Below, in pieces: positions 52,822-63,932 of a DNA stretch of 64,000 nt. Where the stretch lies: contig OX155952.1 of NCBI GenBank assembly GCA_944548615.1, positions 41,984,182 to 42,048,181 on the forward strand. The letters run 5' to 3'. The notes below the pieces were generated by a model. The model had not been told where the DNA came from and did not search any database. It saw only the letters and a program-made list of their open reading frames with translations. Position numbers and translations under genes: made by a program. The stretch comes from Micropterix aruncella. Lineage: Eukaryota > Arthropoda > Insecta > Lepidoptera > Micropterigidae. Numbering within the stretch: the stretch's first letter is position 1; every line of letters starts with the position of its first letter.

Positions 52822-53149
52822 ATGGTGGAGAAGGTGCGGCACCCGGCGCTGGCGCTGCGCGCGGGGCTGCCGCTGCGGCCGCTGGCGGGCGAGCGACCGG
52901 CCGCGCGGCTGGCGGGCAGCGCGTGGGGCGCCGCGAGCGGCCCGCGGCGGCCGCCCGCCTGGCTGCTGGCCTACCGCCTGCTGCTGGCGCTGCTGTCGGT
53001 CGGCGCGGTGGCCTGGTCCACGGCCGCGATCCCCTCGCCGCCGGCCAAGTGGCTCATCTTCCTCACGCACTGGGGGCTGCTGCTCGTCACGACGCACGCG
53101 CTCTACGCGGCTCTACTCCTCTTCTATCTCAGGTTCCGCGAACAGCCCG
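52822..53149 (+). CDS. rost: rost exon 1 (coding)
   Basis: ATG at 52822, 109 codons plus one base, donor CCCG|GTGTGT at 53149/53150. It is extremely GC-rich compared with everything else in the gene. It encodes an Arg/Ala-rich N-terminus and two hydrophobic helices at about residues 46-67 (WLLAYRLLLALLSVGAVAW) and 77-103 (WLIFLTHWGLLLVTTHALY). Confidence 0.93.
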
Positions 53150-56100
53150 GTGTGTAGTGCACTTTATACAGCCCATCTTGCTTTTGCTACAGCCGAGACC
53201 CTCGGCGGTCGCCGACAACTATGACGACATTTGAAGATATTTAAATTCGAGAATGGTTTGGATATCCTCGCTCACAATCACAGAGTCCTAAACCCTTTAC
53301 TACAGTTATAATAATATTAAAGTGTGAAATATCAGCTTCTGCTCCAGTTGTACACCAAGATCCCGAATGCATCGAACTTCGGGAATATAGTGATCTATTT
53401 ACGTGGTATTTGAAATTGATGCTTCCTCTTTTTAAACTGAATGTTCACTATTTCATTTGGCAGTATTAAAAGTGAGCGTATGTTTCACGTAATACTGAAA
53501 CAGTCGGTCAGTGTCCATCTGGAGACAATCGACCACGCTATCCACCTAATGACATTTTGAAGTCATCTGCATAAAATGTCTGCTCGTGAAACATATTTCA
53601 TTGCAAAATAGGATAAAACGAATTCACCGCGTTTAATTTGTAGCACCGGCGTTTCGGCGACGTTGCAGACGCCGTTGTCCAGGGTAAACTAAAGTACTGT
53701 CAATCGTCATCCGTCGTTCTGCGGGTAGACGGCAAACTGCTGCTGTTACTCCGAGGAAAAGGGCTTGCAAGGGCGTGCAAGCCCTTTTCCGAGACATCCA
53801 CCTTGATAATAATATATGGAGCCTATGTCCTTAGTATACTAGAATTTGCATCTTGTATTTGGTCCCCCCAAAACAACTTGTACAAGCAACGAATCGAGCC
53901 TATTAAAAAAAAATCTTAAAGCACTTGTGCTTTAGGAAAAATAAATCTGCTGAATCGTACAAGGACAGATTAGCTCTTAGAGTATATATAAGCAAGTTCT
54001 ATTATGTATACTCTCAGGATTAGCTCTCTTTAAACTCGATAGTCTTGCAGATAGGCATACAACCTACGATATGATGTTTCTCTACAATGTAATAAATAAT
54101 ATTTTTGACTTAACATAAATTAACATAAATATATCATGTTAAGTGTCAAATGAAAGGTCTGATTGAGTACATTCCGGAAATGTACATCTATCTATGTGGA
54201 TAAATACATAAACCTCTAATATTTCATAATAAAAATAAATATAAATGCAATAGTTCACTTTCTGTAATGGTAGTAGTGTTTTTATCCTTTTTATGGGTGT
54301 ATGGTGTATTTACTTATGGGTGTATGGAGTTTAGATGACCTAGGAATTCTTCCACCGTTTGTGTATTTAGGTTGCAGAAGGTAGCAGACTTCAGAGACCG
54401 GAAATGTACCTTTTCAAATATCATTGGGCACTGTATCTTGCGCCCTTGGCGTCTATCTCCATTTTATTTTTTTACTAAAATTCTTTCTTTTTTTGATGTT
54501 CAAACAGATCACGGAGAGGGTCTACATTGGACGCACCAGCTCTACTGGTCACTGTATAACATGGCTGCTCCGATAGCCTTCCTCATCACCATTTTCTACT
54601 GGTCACTTCTCTATGGAAGTAAGTAAATGCATTGCTTTATGTACTATCATGCATTCAGATGCATTAGGTAGGGAAAATGAGCATTATATATTTCTTGCAA
54701 GCCACAAGGCAAAAATAAACAAAAGCGATTTTATGTCCCAAGAGGTTTTTGGGGGGGGGGGGGGAATCCGGCTACACAAGATAAAACCCCACACAACGAC
54801 ATGGCAAAACACCGGACCTCGTAGGCAAAAACGGCTAGTTACTCGAAGCTAAGAAAGCCGATGATAAGGCCCTCTGTCACAGCTTCTCGGGCGCGTACCA
54901 CTCCATACTAAAAGTCATGCAGAGTGAAGCATAGCAAAACGACAAGCGCGAGGCAGCATTTCTCAAATGCAAAGAGGAAGCCCTGTTCGCCAAAAACCGT
55001 TAAAATTACAGTAAGAAGGCTTTGTCTACGGTCAAGGACACGATCCAAATCTCGGAATAAACGGCAATGGATTAGGTACTTTTCGACCAGGTACGCGGAT
55101 CCAATGCGGTTCCGTACAGTCCTCCTCCGGGCATTACACTTATACGATAGCTGCCTACGGTAGCTTTCGCCTCTCAATCTCCATCTCTAGATGAGAATCG
55201 CACTCAGATAAAGAGAAAGCGGACGGGCTCGACGGAGGGTCCCGATGGTATTCCTTACTTATTGTATGAAAAATGTCCCTACCTTCTGCAATATTTAAGA
55301 TCTATCTTACGACACATATGGAATAGCGGTGCAGTCCCGCAGAATTTGGGCCGAGCCACAGACATATTAATTCCGGGGTCCCAGTTTGCACCGGACCAAA
55401 GAACACTCGACCCATTGCTCTGACAGATAGTGTGGCCATATATTTTTGGCATAGTCTGCACGAGTATGAGCTTGTTCATGCACCGGAATGCGTGCCTTGG
55501 AGTGCCAGGCACAAAAAGGCTTCATGCACGGAGAGGGTGGATCTCAGGGTGCCTCCAGAACAATTCTCTCCTGGCTGCTGCCATCAAGGATGTTTTTTTT
55601 TATATTTTTTTTTATTCAGAGAAAAAAAAACATTTTTTTAAATATATCTCGCCAATATAATAATATAATATATTTTAAATATATACAGTTTGTTGGCGAG
55701 ACAAACTCTCATTTTTCTAGTCTTACCCTTCTAATTTTGTGATACAAAAAGACATTAATAATATAAAAAACAATGCACAGCAGTAGGTATTACTACTGGT
55801 CTTACTGCAGGCTTAAATTAGGCCAGTATTTTCACTATAAACGTCCAACAGTTAGCTTTTTAATCTCTTTTTAAACATCTGTTTGCTCACGCTTACACAG
55901 TCTTCCTCAGATACAATAGTATTAAAGATTCTTGGAATGAGGTACTTTAACGTCCTTTCACCATAGTAGTTGTTCGCTCTTGGTTCTTCACATCTTTTAC
56001 GGACTTTTTCTCTAACATTCCTATTGTACCTACTGTATTGGTATTTTAAATTCTGAATTTCTAAAATGCTCCATTGCTAGTACCTAAGTACATATTTTTT

Positions 56101-59100
56101 TCATTTATAGGTATAGCGATTTATAGGTATAGCATTTATAGGTATAGCATTATAGTTGAGCGAACAACTACAACTACATTGCAAATTAAATATTTTATCT
56201 AAAAAAATATATGTGTGCGAAAAGTGCGACCAAATGAAGTGAGAGCATAGCAGTACTGCATCAGCGAGGGCATGATATACTAAGCGTATGTGATACAGCA
56301 CGAATAACAAATCAACGTGTGCTGGCTCTAGAGAACGCCTTTTGGTCTATATGACATAGTCACCTCCACTTTCCACTTGCACTGTGGTGCGTGATATGTA
56401 ACCCCCCGAAGTTTTATATCAAAACGCAAGAATAGACTAGCCGCTCTATGTCATATTCAATTGGCCTATTCCAGGTCTGTTGCCTCTTTCTGGCAATATT
56501 TAATAATATCACTTTCTGACCCCGTTCGACCAGAAATGGGGTAACCGTTTTAAAACGGACGGTCAGTATACCTCGTCGTGTCTCGCTTTTGACAACAACC
56601 TAACCTTCATCACCAGGAGCCCTAAGGATCGTTCTCTGCTGTTACAGAAAGCCAAGCTGTTCAGTGACTGATCAGGTTGTATAAAGGTGAAGCCATCCAA
56701 ATGTTTTTGCCTTGGACACGCCCGCACGGCCGCACAGACACAACATTCACTTCATATGACCCCAAATTGATCTATAAGGGCTCTAATATCTCTCTTATTG
56801 TCCGAAATTATCATTTTAAATTCTTCGGCAAGAAAGTCACTCATCAGTCTAAAGACCTCTGTATCGATCACGTAATAGAGCATTTCAGTAGTAGCCTGGC
56901 AAAAAAAGATGCCTTCCTAATTTCTGGCCCTCGAAAGGCTTGGATCTATGACAACTACCTAAGTAGTCATGGCCCTTTCTCATTTATGATTTCACCAAAA
57001 CCAATTGTCCCGTCTAGATACGCTGGTGATAGCTAATTTAAAATCATGGTTGGCTTAGCCAAACCGGCTGACCCCTCGACCCTCCTCAGGTCCAAACACA
57101 ATTTTGGGCTAGCTCTAAAGCTGTCCTTTCTGCTATGTGCCAACTCTAGAATAACCAAAACTTCGAATATGTCCAATTTTAAGGATCCGGCAATTCACAA
57201 GCAATCAAATGGTCTAAAAGCCCGCATAGAATATGCAAGGATTATTATTGATTGCAATTTAAAACGCAAAGGATAATCTTTTTAATGTCATCATGAGCTC
57301 TTTGAAAACTCATGTTACTGGAAGTTTAAGGGTAAAGACAGGCTGACCCCATGTACGCAACGTATTATGACATCTGGTCACTTGAATTTGCACGAAAACA
57401 GATGACTTAGAAATAATCTTATCATACGCAACACTGCCGATCTGTAATCTCCAGATCGGCATAACAAGGTAGAGAAGACGACAGTACGCTGTCCCAGCAC
57501 GCGTAAAACCGGTGTATTTTGAACTCACGTTCGCAACGCATCAGACACATAGAACATCGGTGCATGCACAGAGAAACGACAGCAAAATACATAAAGAATC
57601 GTTCTTTATTATATTCCAATTTCTGCATTAATGCATGGCATACTCCAAACTTTTCTCTTTATCTCATGAATCCAATAATTTATTTCATTACCTTTTTTTG
57701 TTTTTGTGGCTCATTTTATACACAATACTAGAGCACCGTCTGAGAAGTAAGAACAGCTTCTGATGTCACATAGACGTTGCATACGTGGGACAAGTGTGCA
57801 CACCAACGTGGGAGCGTTGCATCGTATACATAGAGTACGTGGGCTCAGTCTGCATTTTGTCTATAATGCATGGAGAAAACAACATAGGTATAAAAAATCA
57901 ATGGTATAACCTACCTATAATATTTGCATACATGTACGAGTATTTGAAACATATTTTGCAAATGAAATGATTAGTCTCCTTTGGAACATACATAATGCTT
58001 TTTTAAACCCTATGTTGACATTTCATGCATCTGAATACCAGAAATGGCTATGGTACCATTGCAGGCATTGCCATGCTTAGACCGGCTCGGGTCCCATCAA
58101 ACTTGCAGAAGGCAAATTTGCAGACGGCAATCTTGCAGACGGCATTCTTGCAGGCGGCAGTTTTGCAGAAGGCAATCTTGCAGAAGGCAGTTTTGCAAAT
58201 GTCAAAATGACCTAACCTAACCTAACAGAAAAACTTAAAACATTTTTTTTAATGTTTAGTTTGATGTATAAAAGTCATCCACTACAAGGATGCCGGTAAT
58301 TAATGTCACTTCGATTTTAGGGAAAGAAAAACCTAACCTAACCTAACCTAACAGAAAAACTTAAAAACTGTACTGAAGGTTGCCGCCTGCAAGGTTGCTT
58401 CCTGCAAGGTTGCCTCCTGCAAATCTGCCCTCAACAAATTTGGACCTGTCAAAAGTGACATTTGTGCAAAATTGCCGCATGCAAAACTGGCGCCACCCGA
58501 CAGGCTCCATAGGGCGTTATAATAATAAATGCACCCCCAGGCCTCATTTTCTTCTTGTTCGGTGGATTCAGAAAAACAATCTTTACTGGATGAACTTAAA
58601 TTAGTACGTTTGAAACCCTTATCTTGTTTTCTAATAGTTTGCGTCATTTCGTTAACCCGTTTGTTTACCTTGTTTTCTGATAGTTTGCGTCATTTCGTCC
58701 ATCTGCATCTGTCATTTTAATTTACAGAAACGTGGTATTCTCGCGTTATACGTTGTGTTTCAAGTCTATAATGATGGCTGTCAGCGGTGTCTGATTTTGA
58801 ATCTTCAAATCCCTACCGTTACATACCGAGTCAGTTTTCGGTTATTTTCTTTCCTATATCATGAAAATAAATAAAAACTAAAATCTGTATTTATCTTTAG
58901 AGTTGATGTTACTCGGAAATGGCATTCCTCAATTAGACAAACAAATTGACGGTTCTTATTTTTAAGATGACTTAAATTTTAGATAGGTGGGTAAGGCCAC
59001 GAAAAATTGTACCATACACAAATTTTGCATGTCCCTTTTTTAAAGTCGATTTTTTTTAGGTTAATTGATATCTTTTACCATATACTTAGTATATACTGCC

Positions 59101-62100
59101 TAGAAGTGCTCATAAACTATGGGTTTATAATAATGAGAACAACGAAAATAGAGGAATTATGAAAATATATCTATTTTCAAAACAGTGCGGTTTAGGGCTC
59201 CATACAAAAAATAAGTGTCTCCTTACTGCCAACCCACGAGAATATATATTTTTTAATTTATATAAAATTATTATCGCGAGTGTCTTTATTTTGAGTATTA
59301 TCATGATAAAAAAGCTTTCAGTTTTACCCTGCAAAATTGAAATTACTTGATTTTTTAATAACATAATACTAGGTTAAATGTGTGTCTCCAAATTTGTTCT
59401 CGTGTGTTACAAAGAGTGTTTCTTATGATATCTTTATTCTGTGGGGACGGAAACACTCAAATTTATTCTCAGACTGGCAACCCTATCTATTTCCAGACGA
59501 AACTAAAATATTGCCCGTCGCCATTTTGTATGTCATGTTAGCTGATGGTTTCTGTGCCGCAAGAAATTGGTCCCGAAAATATTGAATATTATCGACACTA
59601 TTATCGTCTGTACGTCGTGTAATTTTATTATCAAAGCATTTTATTCCATCAGTTAATAGTTAGATTAGGTAAACAAATAATTAAACTGGCCAAAATAACC
59701 TTTATTAAAAGCATTATTTCGTTTTGAAGTTAGAATTTCATACTGTGTTACTTCCAGTGTGTTACGTGTGTTACAGTTTTTGTTAGGTGACACATGAAAA
59801 AATAGGTTAAGGCAAGTGCACATAAGATTATTACACGACTGTTTTTATATTCAATAAAAAATATGTTTTTATTGGATTATAAAATATCCCTATAATTTTA
59901 TTTATTTTTTGAATTATAGATGCCTCAAACTGCTGCTGAAAAGCAAAAATAATATCGACAAAAATTAAAACAAGGAAACCCAGATAAGTTTAAAGCTGCA
60001 AGAAAAAAATGCAGAAAGGATTGCAAAGAATCGAAAAAAAGTTCATCAGTTAGATCCCGAACAGCAAGAAGAGCTTCGCAGATGGTGGAGGGTGGCTAAA
60101 ACAAAAGTAAAAGAGAAAACCTTTAATGAATCGATGCAGGAGCAAAAAATAAGATCAATTAATTACAGAATCAATAATTACAGAAATTAATTAAAAAGTT
60201 GTATTTGGGCTGGTGTTGTGTAGGCTATGAGTATACATATGTACATCATAATAGGTACCTGGTTTCTTTGATAGTGTAGGTAAACTATGCACATGTTATT
60301 TTAAATACACTATAGAGAAAACTACCTGTCATGATGATGATAATTCTGCATGTAGAATTATGAACTGTGTGAACTAATCCTAACTATTTCCAGTGTGTTA
60401 TGTGTGTTACCTTTGAATTAAGTGTGTTACGTTTTCCAATGTGTTATGGTACAATTTTTCGTGGCCTTACCCAGGTACGTTGAAACAATCTTCCCGTAAA
60501 AAAACAAAAAGATGCATTTCTGACCTTCGCGCAGGCATGCGAGCGAGACGCGACGGAGAGAGATGGAAAACATTGAAAGTGTATGGGACTTAACAAACAT
60601 TCACTTAATAATATACTTACCAATGCGTAAAATATAACACAAGATTTGAAGAATGCTCCTTAATTTAGGTTGGATATCGAATTTCAAAATCATGGGATGA
60701 AAAAGTCAGTCATGCGAAACCACTCCTGCACTGCACACCAGCTCCACTAATGGTGTAAACTTTTACTCAGTTCGTTGGATGATGGTGCCGTTCCCACAGT
60801 CTTGCAGGAAGGTTTGCACACCTCTAGCGGCAATTATTTGAATTAACATTTCGGCACTTTTTACACAATAACAATGATGTTTCATTTTAACCATGGATGC
60901 CATTTTGTAGGTATTTCCCTTACCTATAAATACCATAATATTATAATACTTGGGGTTGACCCATCGCCCGTTAAAGGATGGTTGAGGAACTTATGTATGA
61001 CATCATGCGAGAGCCCAAAACCCTTCCCCTCTGAAGCCAAAAAATAAGCGGAAATGAAATGTTTTTGGGGTTTTCTGGAAGAGCAAATAATAAACTAGTT
61101 ATCTTTCTAGCGAAAGCTATAATTGCTACTAAAAACTTTGCAGTAAATACTTAAGTACCTACTTGATAGTAATTTGGCTTGTAGGAAATTGTTAATCTTG
61201 CACAAGTCATTTACAGGGATTGAAATGCTTATATACCTATCTAAAAAATGGTGCTTATGCTGACGACTTTTTAAAAGATAGGATAAAATCCTGTTTAAAG
61301 TCAAAACGACCTCAAGAATACAGTCGGAGTTTTAATAATGTTTTTGCCTTTCGAGCATATTGCAGAGCTAGCTGATAAGCAATGTTTAACTGGACAAGAA
61401 CAGAGCACCTCATCCGTTTTTTAACACCTCAACTGACGTCAGAGTTGACCAGCTCCTGTTATAAGTTAGTTGTTTGGCTTGCAGGCGATTTTGACAGCAC
61501 CGCGGGTGAGGGACAAGGAGATATCGATTACGGAGAAGCAGCGAATAACGAAGCCGAGCCCGAAGGCGATCCGGGTGTTTCTCAGGCTGTCTTGAATGTG
61601 ATGGTGCACGCGGTCAACTCGGTCGTCATGTTTCTGGACGTGATGATCGTCGCTTTACCTTCTCGCCTCGTCCATTTCTACCAGCCTTTTCTCTTCGGAA
61701 TGACCTACCTGCTCTTCAACGCCGTCTACTACTTCACAGGCGGCACCGACTAGTGAGTACTCTTAGTAAAGGTCACTAGACCTATGAAGATTATCTAGTA
61801 GAATGAAAGTAGACTCGTGTGAACTGCTTATGGCAATTCAAGAAAATATATTAAAAAACATAAAGAAAGATGCCAATTTGGAACACTCGGCGGCTTCAGG
61901 GCTCACCTAAGTTCTCCTCAGTTGGGTTCAACCATTACGAAATTTAAACGATGACTTATTTTTGTCCATTTAATGGGACATGGATTAAGTGAGAGTGATA
62001 CCGTTACCTATCTCCCCAAACGTATATAACTTTACTACTGACCATGAACATATCTTTATGGATGGCACCTTTGTTTGATTTATTTTAGTAATCTATTATA

Positions 62101-63932
62101 CAATTATGGCACGCACTTGAAATAAAAAAGCCGTTTAAGTAGAAACAAATTCATCGGATTTCTTCGGGCAGTACACTTTTGCGGTCAAAAATACTTAAAA
62201 ACAAACCATGGCCAAAGATGACGTTATTTTGCGAATCACGGTCACCCACCCTCTCTACCTTCCTACTCGAGGAAGGTTTTCAACAGACAGCATCAAAAAT
62301 ACTATTGATTTTATTCAAAACAAGAATAACATTCCTCCAGTCAGTAAAACGCCTTATCTATGAGGTATCTCTTAAGGCGGCTCTTAATGACAAATGATAG
62401 AGATTATCAAATGTAATCGCCTAGTTTGTTGTAAACCTCTGGGCCATAGTGATGTCAGTCAATCAAATTTAAGGATTCGATCGGAAGGTACCTAAAGAGG
62501 AAGAAGAATCGCTTTCATATAATAGAATAGAAGGTACAGTTTGTTATCCAAACAAGATCCTTGGAGTATGCTTATCGCTATTTAGCCTGATATGAAGATG
62601 CAGTCGTCGATAGCGGCCACCTGCTGCCTGTCGCGTAGACATCATTTCATTAGGTCCAAGGCGCTTCCATCGAAACTATTATTTACATGATCAGTGGAAA
62701 CTATGTTGAATTTCACAAGCAGCAGATTGTAATCAATAACGTTGCAACGGACCTTAAGTCCACTACATACGATTAACAAATGCATCGATTTCCAGTAAAA
62801 TCCACTGACACAATTCAGCTATTATTTTGACTCGTGCAGCTATGAATCAGCACGATGAAACAATACTTTTACTCAGAATATTTCAAATTGCATCAATGCA
62901 CGGCCTATATAAACCGGCCAAAAAGCAACCAAGTTATCAGTCCCCGATTGAACACCTTTCCCCAAGGTTGCGACGGCATATCCGGTACCCCTCTATGAGG
63001 TCGCTTAACGGATCCGGCTCCTTGGTTTCCTTTCCTCATTTTCCCTGAGTCTCGAAGCATCAGTTGTAATCCCACAGACTCGAGCCGTGCCCAGTACAAG
63101 ATACTAGGAGCACACATACAATCCTCATCCACTTTCCTACATAACCGCCGTCGCGCAACCCTCGCGTCTCGATAAAGTAATCCGGGCACTCGTTAATTAG
63201 GCAAGCGTTATAACTGGCAATATTCAATGGAGAAATATCCTCTGCTTCATCATAACCGCCTTTAAATACGGAGATAACTCGTAAGTTGACACCACCACCT
63301 CACATCGAATAATTTGGAGTCTTGTGAGGGGTGGTCCCTCACAACGTCGAAGGCTTGTGACATGTGGTCCTGCTTTTTGACTTTTCACCACATGAATCAC
63401 TAATTGTTGTGCGACTAATAGTGCTGCAATAAGCATACTCACAGACAATACACCACAGAAAAGGTTACTCCTGATGAAATGCTCACATATCTGTTCGAAA
63501 TCCAAACTTTAATTTTTACCAATATAGGCACAATGGCTATCGGTCTCTAGTTAGCCATTATCGAGAGCCTTTACCCTTAGAAGCAGACTTTTAGGCGTTT
63601 TAAAGGATGCGGGATATATTCCTTCTGCTTTGCAGATATTTCAACATGGACTTATCTTAAAAATGAACATTCTTAAAAAAACTTTGTTTTATATTTTTGT
63701 TGTATTTTGCAGCGCTGGAAACCATTGGGTGTACGCGATGATAGACTGGTCTAACCCCGGCCCCACCATAGTCACCGTATTGCTCACTGCTCTGCTGCTG
63801 GCCATCGCGCATATTTTCACAGTATTGCTCGCCGTTTTTAGGGATTACATCGTCGAGAGAGTACACAGAGACCCTCCACAAAATAAGCAACTCAGTGGAT
63901 TGACGAACCCAGTTTATAAACACGACGTCTGA
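52822..63932 (+). CDS. rost: Rolling stone-like multi-pass membrane protein (4 exons, 308 aa)
   Basis: Joined exons 52822-53149, 54508-54618, 61485-61752 and 63713-63932 give 927 bases including the stop. Introns have GT...AG ends and matched phases (1, 1, 2), and the joined frame stays open, which is strong support. The product fits the insect Rolling stone family: about six membrane helices, the W-T-H-Q-L-Y-W-S-L-Y-N segment, F-L-D-x-x-x-x-A-x-P-x-R, and the DWSNPG motif before the last helix. Drosophila rost is needed for myoblast fusion; insects have several paralogues, so the exact role here is inferred. A TTGCAG acceptor at 52806-52811 suggests an upstream 5' UTR exon outside the coding part. 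Introns 2 and 3 are loaded with transposons. The 3' UTR continues past the window. Confidence 0.93.
53755..53790. other. Hairpin with 15-bp perfect stem
   Basis: GGAAAAGGGCTTGCA, a six-base loop, then its exact complement. Lies inside rost intron 1; could be an intronic structured RNA or a fold-back remnant. Confidence 0.85.
53800..54130 (+). pseudogene. LINE RT thumb remnant in rost intron 1
   Basis: Shifting plus-strand frames give YVLSILEFASCIWSP, then NLYKQRIEPIKKK, KHLCFRKNKSAESYKDR and LDSLADRHTTYD. This is the pattern Y-x-x-x-x-W-x-P ... R-I-E-x-I-Q-K-K-F-x-K-x-L of Jockey-type LINE C-terminal halves. Old and broken. Confidence 0.6.
54508..54618 (+). CDS. rost: rost exon 2
   Basis: Acceptor TTCAAACAG|AT, donor GGAA|GTAAGT. 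It encodes HGEGLHWTHQLYWSLYNMAAP and the hydrophobic helix IAFLITIFYWSLLYG, the most conserved part of the family. Confidence 0.95.
54840..57280 (+). pseudogene. Heavily decayed LINE RT in rost intron 2
   Basis: Scattered plus-strand pieces in order. About 55220-55400: GPDGIPYLLYEKCPYLLQYL and AVPQNLGRATDILIPG (start of RT). About 55480-55520: a degraded P-G-x-x-G-C block. About 56560-56700: NNLTFITRSPKD and WTGCIKAKPSKCF-like text (after the catalytic box). 56680-57040: FKFFGKK ... PRKAWIYDNYLSSHGPFSF. 57046-57170: VGLAKPADPSTLLRSKHNFGLALKL. The order fits one LINE of a family with a W-x-G-L-x-x-P-A-N-P-S-I-L C-terminus, clade uncertain. About 1 kb (55590-56500) inside it is unrelated AT-rich sequence, probably a later insertion. 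Confidence 0.6.
56101..56155. repeat. Short tandem repeat, about 18-21-bp unit
   Basis: Three copies of ATTTATAGGTATAGC-like units, then ATTATAG. Lies within rost intron 2. Confidence 0.8.
57544..57795 (+). repeat. Dispersed repeat, copy B (pair with 13241)
   Basis: From ACATAGAACATCGGTGCATG to GTTGCATACGTGGGACAA, with only scattered changes from copy A; it lacks copy A's two insertions. No coding. Confidence 0.75.
58102..58199 (+). repeat. 15-bp tandem array (six units)
   Basis: Units of TTGCAGAAGGCAATC with A/C and A/G variants. Being a multiple of three, it reads as repeated LQKAI pentapeptides, a coincidence of unit length. It is followed by CCTAACCTAACCTAAC at 58211-58226. Confidence 0.9.
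58211..58352 (+). repeat. Two short interstitial CCTAA (TTAGG-type) arrays
   Basis: CCTAACCTAACCTAAC at 58211-58226 and A(CCTAA)4C at 58331-58352, each followed by AGAAAAACTTAAAA in the same orientation. CCTAA is the complement of the insect telomere unit TTAGG. Confidence 0.85.
58378..58437 (-). repeat. 15-bp tandem array in inverted orientation
   Basis: GGTTGCCTCCTGCAA units (three to four), the reverse complement of the 58102 array type. Together with that array it flanks the CCTAA tracts. Confidence 0.85.
58989..60472. mobile_element. TIR DNA transposon (1484 bp), 4-bp TSD, subterminal repeats
   Basis: The ends are perfect inverted repeats for 27 bases beginning GGGTAAGGCCACGAAAAATT, extending about six more with one indel. 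AGGT flanks both sides (58985-58988 and 60473-60476), a 4-bp target duplication. The nonamer GTGTGTTAC or near variants occurs repeatedly inside (59406, 59745, 59757, 59767, 60393, 60402, 60420, 60439 approx.), mostly near the right half, like transposase-binding subterminal repeats. A small coding remnant lies at 59930-60190. The superfamily cannot be fixed from TIR and TSD alone. Lies in rost intron 2. Confidence 0.88.
59930..60190 (+). pseudogene. N-terminal basic-region remnant of a transposon protein
   Basis: Starts MPQTAAEKQK, then a stop, then YRQKLKQGNPDKFKAARKK; after a one-base shift it reads NAERIAKNRKKVHQLDPEQQEELRRWWRVAKTKVKEK. The pattern (T-A-A-E-K-Q-x-x-Y-R-x-R ... P-E-K-F) is the start of a protein repeated in many insect genomes and linked to DNA transposons. 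No catalytic domain is left inside this 1.5-kb element. Confidence 0.6.
60477..61484 (+). other. rost: rost intron 2, terminal part, no feature
   Basis: No coding or repeat structure identified apart from a GAGCGAGACGCGACGGAGAGAGA stretch near 60540. Ends with the acceptor TTGGCTTGCAG|GC at 61484. Confidence 0.6.
61485..61752 (+). CDS. rost: rost exon 3
   Basis: Acceptor CTTGCAG|GC, donor GACTA|GTGAGT. It encodes an acidic, probably extramembrane loop (STAGEGQGDIDYGEAANNEA) and two helices, AVNSVVMFLDVMIVALPSRL and YQPFLFGMTYLLFNAVYYF, ending GGTD before the split Tyr codon. Confidence 0.95.
61753..62742 (+). other. rost: rost intron 3, first part, no gene
   Basis: AT-rich. A 72-codon frame at 62179-62397 has no recognised domain. 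AGAAGGTACAGTTTGT at 62530 also occurs in dispersed repeat copy A near 13525. Confidence 0.5.
62743..63343 (-). mobile_element. Solo LTR, family A copy 2, in rost intron 3
   Basis: Minus strand starts TGTGAGGGACC and ends GTTGCA, flanked by a perfect 4-bp duplication ACGT (62739-62742 and 63344-63347). It contains a TATA box (TTTATATAGG on the minus strand, about 62905) and carries the same end palindromes as the copy at 24442. It lies antisense to rost. Frames within it (62827-63189) are not genes. Confidence 0.88.
63713..63932 (+). CDS. rost: rost exon 4 (last coding exon)
   Basis: Acceptor TATTTTGCAG|C completes a Tyr codon, then AGNHWVYAMIDWSNPGPTIVT, a last long hydrophobic helix (VLLTALLLAIAHIFTVLLAVF) and a short polar tail, ending in TGA at 63930-63932. 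No polyadenylation signal before the window ends. Confidence 0.95.

Larger units (their letters stand above)
53150..54507 (+). other. rost: rost intron 1
   Basis: GTGTGT...CAAACAG. Contains a 15-bp-stem hairpin at 53755-53790 and a decayed LINE RT at 53800-54130. Confidence 0.85.

Noticed and set aside
52806..53234. 142-codon frame rich in Ala and Gly overlapping rost exon 1
   Set aside because: Out of phase with the exon structure, no domain; the frame at 52822 splices in phase to exons 2-4.
55430..55742. Three overlapping 69-84 codon frames
   Set aside because: Belong to, or overlap, a decayed LINE RT; none has a coherent domain over its length.
58025..58210. Pentapeptide-repeat-like protein (LQ.A. 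repeats)
   Set aside because: Produced by a 15-bp tandem DNA repeat; short, no conserved start, flanked by telomere-type repeats.
62827..63189. Frames on both strands near the end of rost intron 3
   Set aside because: Inside a solo LTR whose other copy at 24.4 kb does not keep them.
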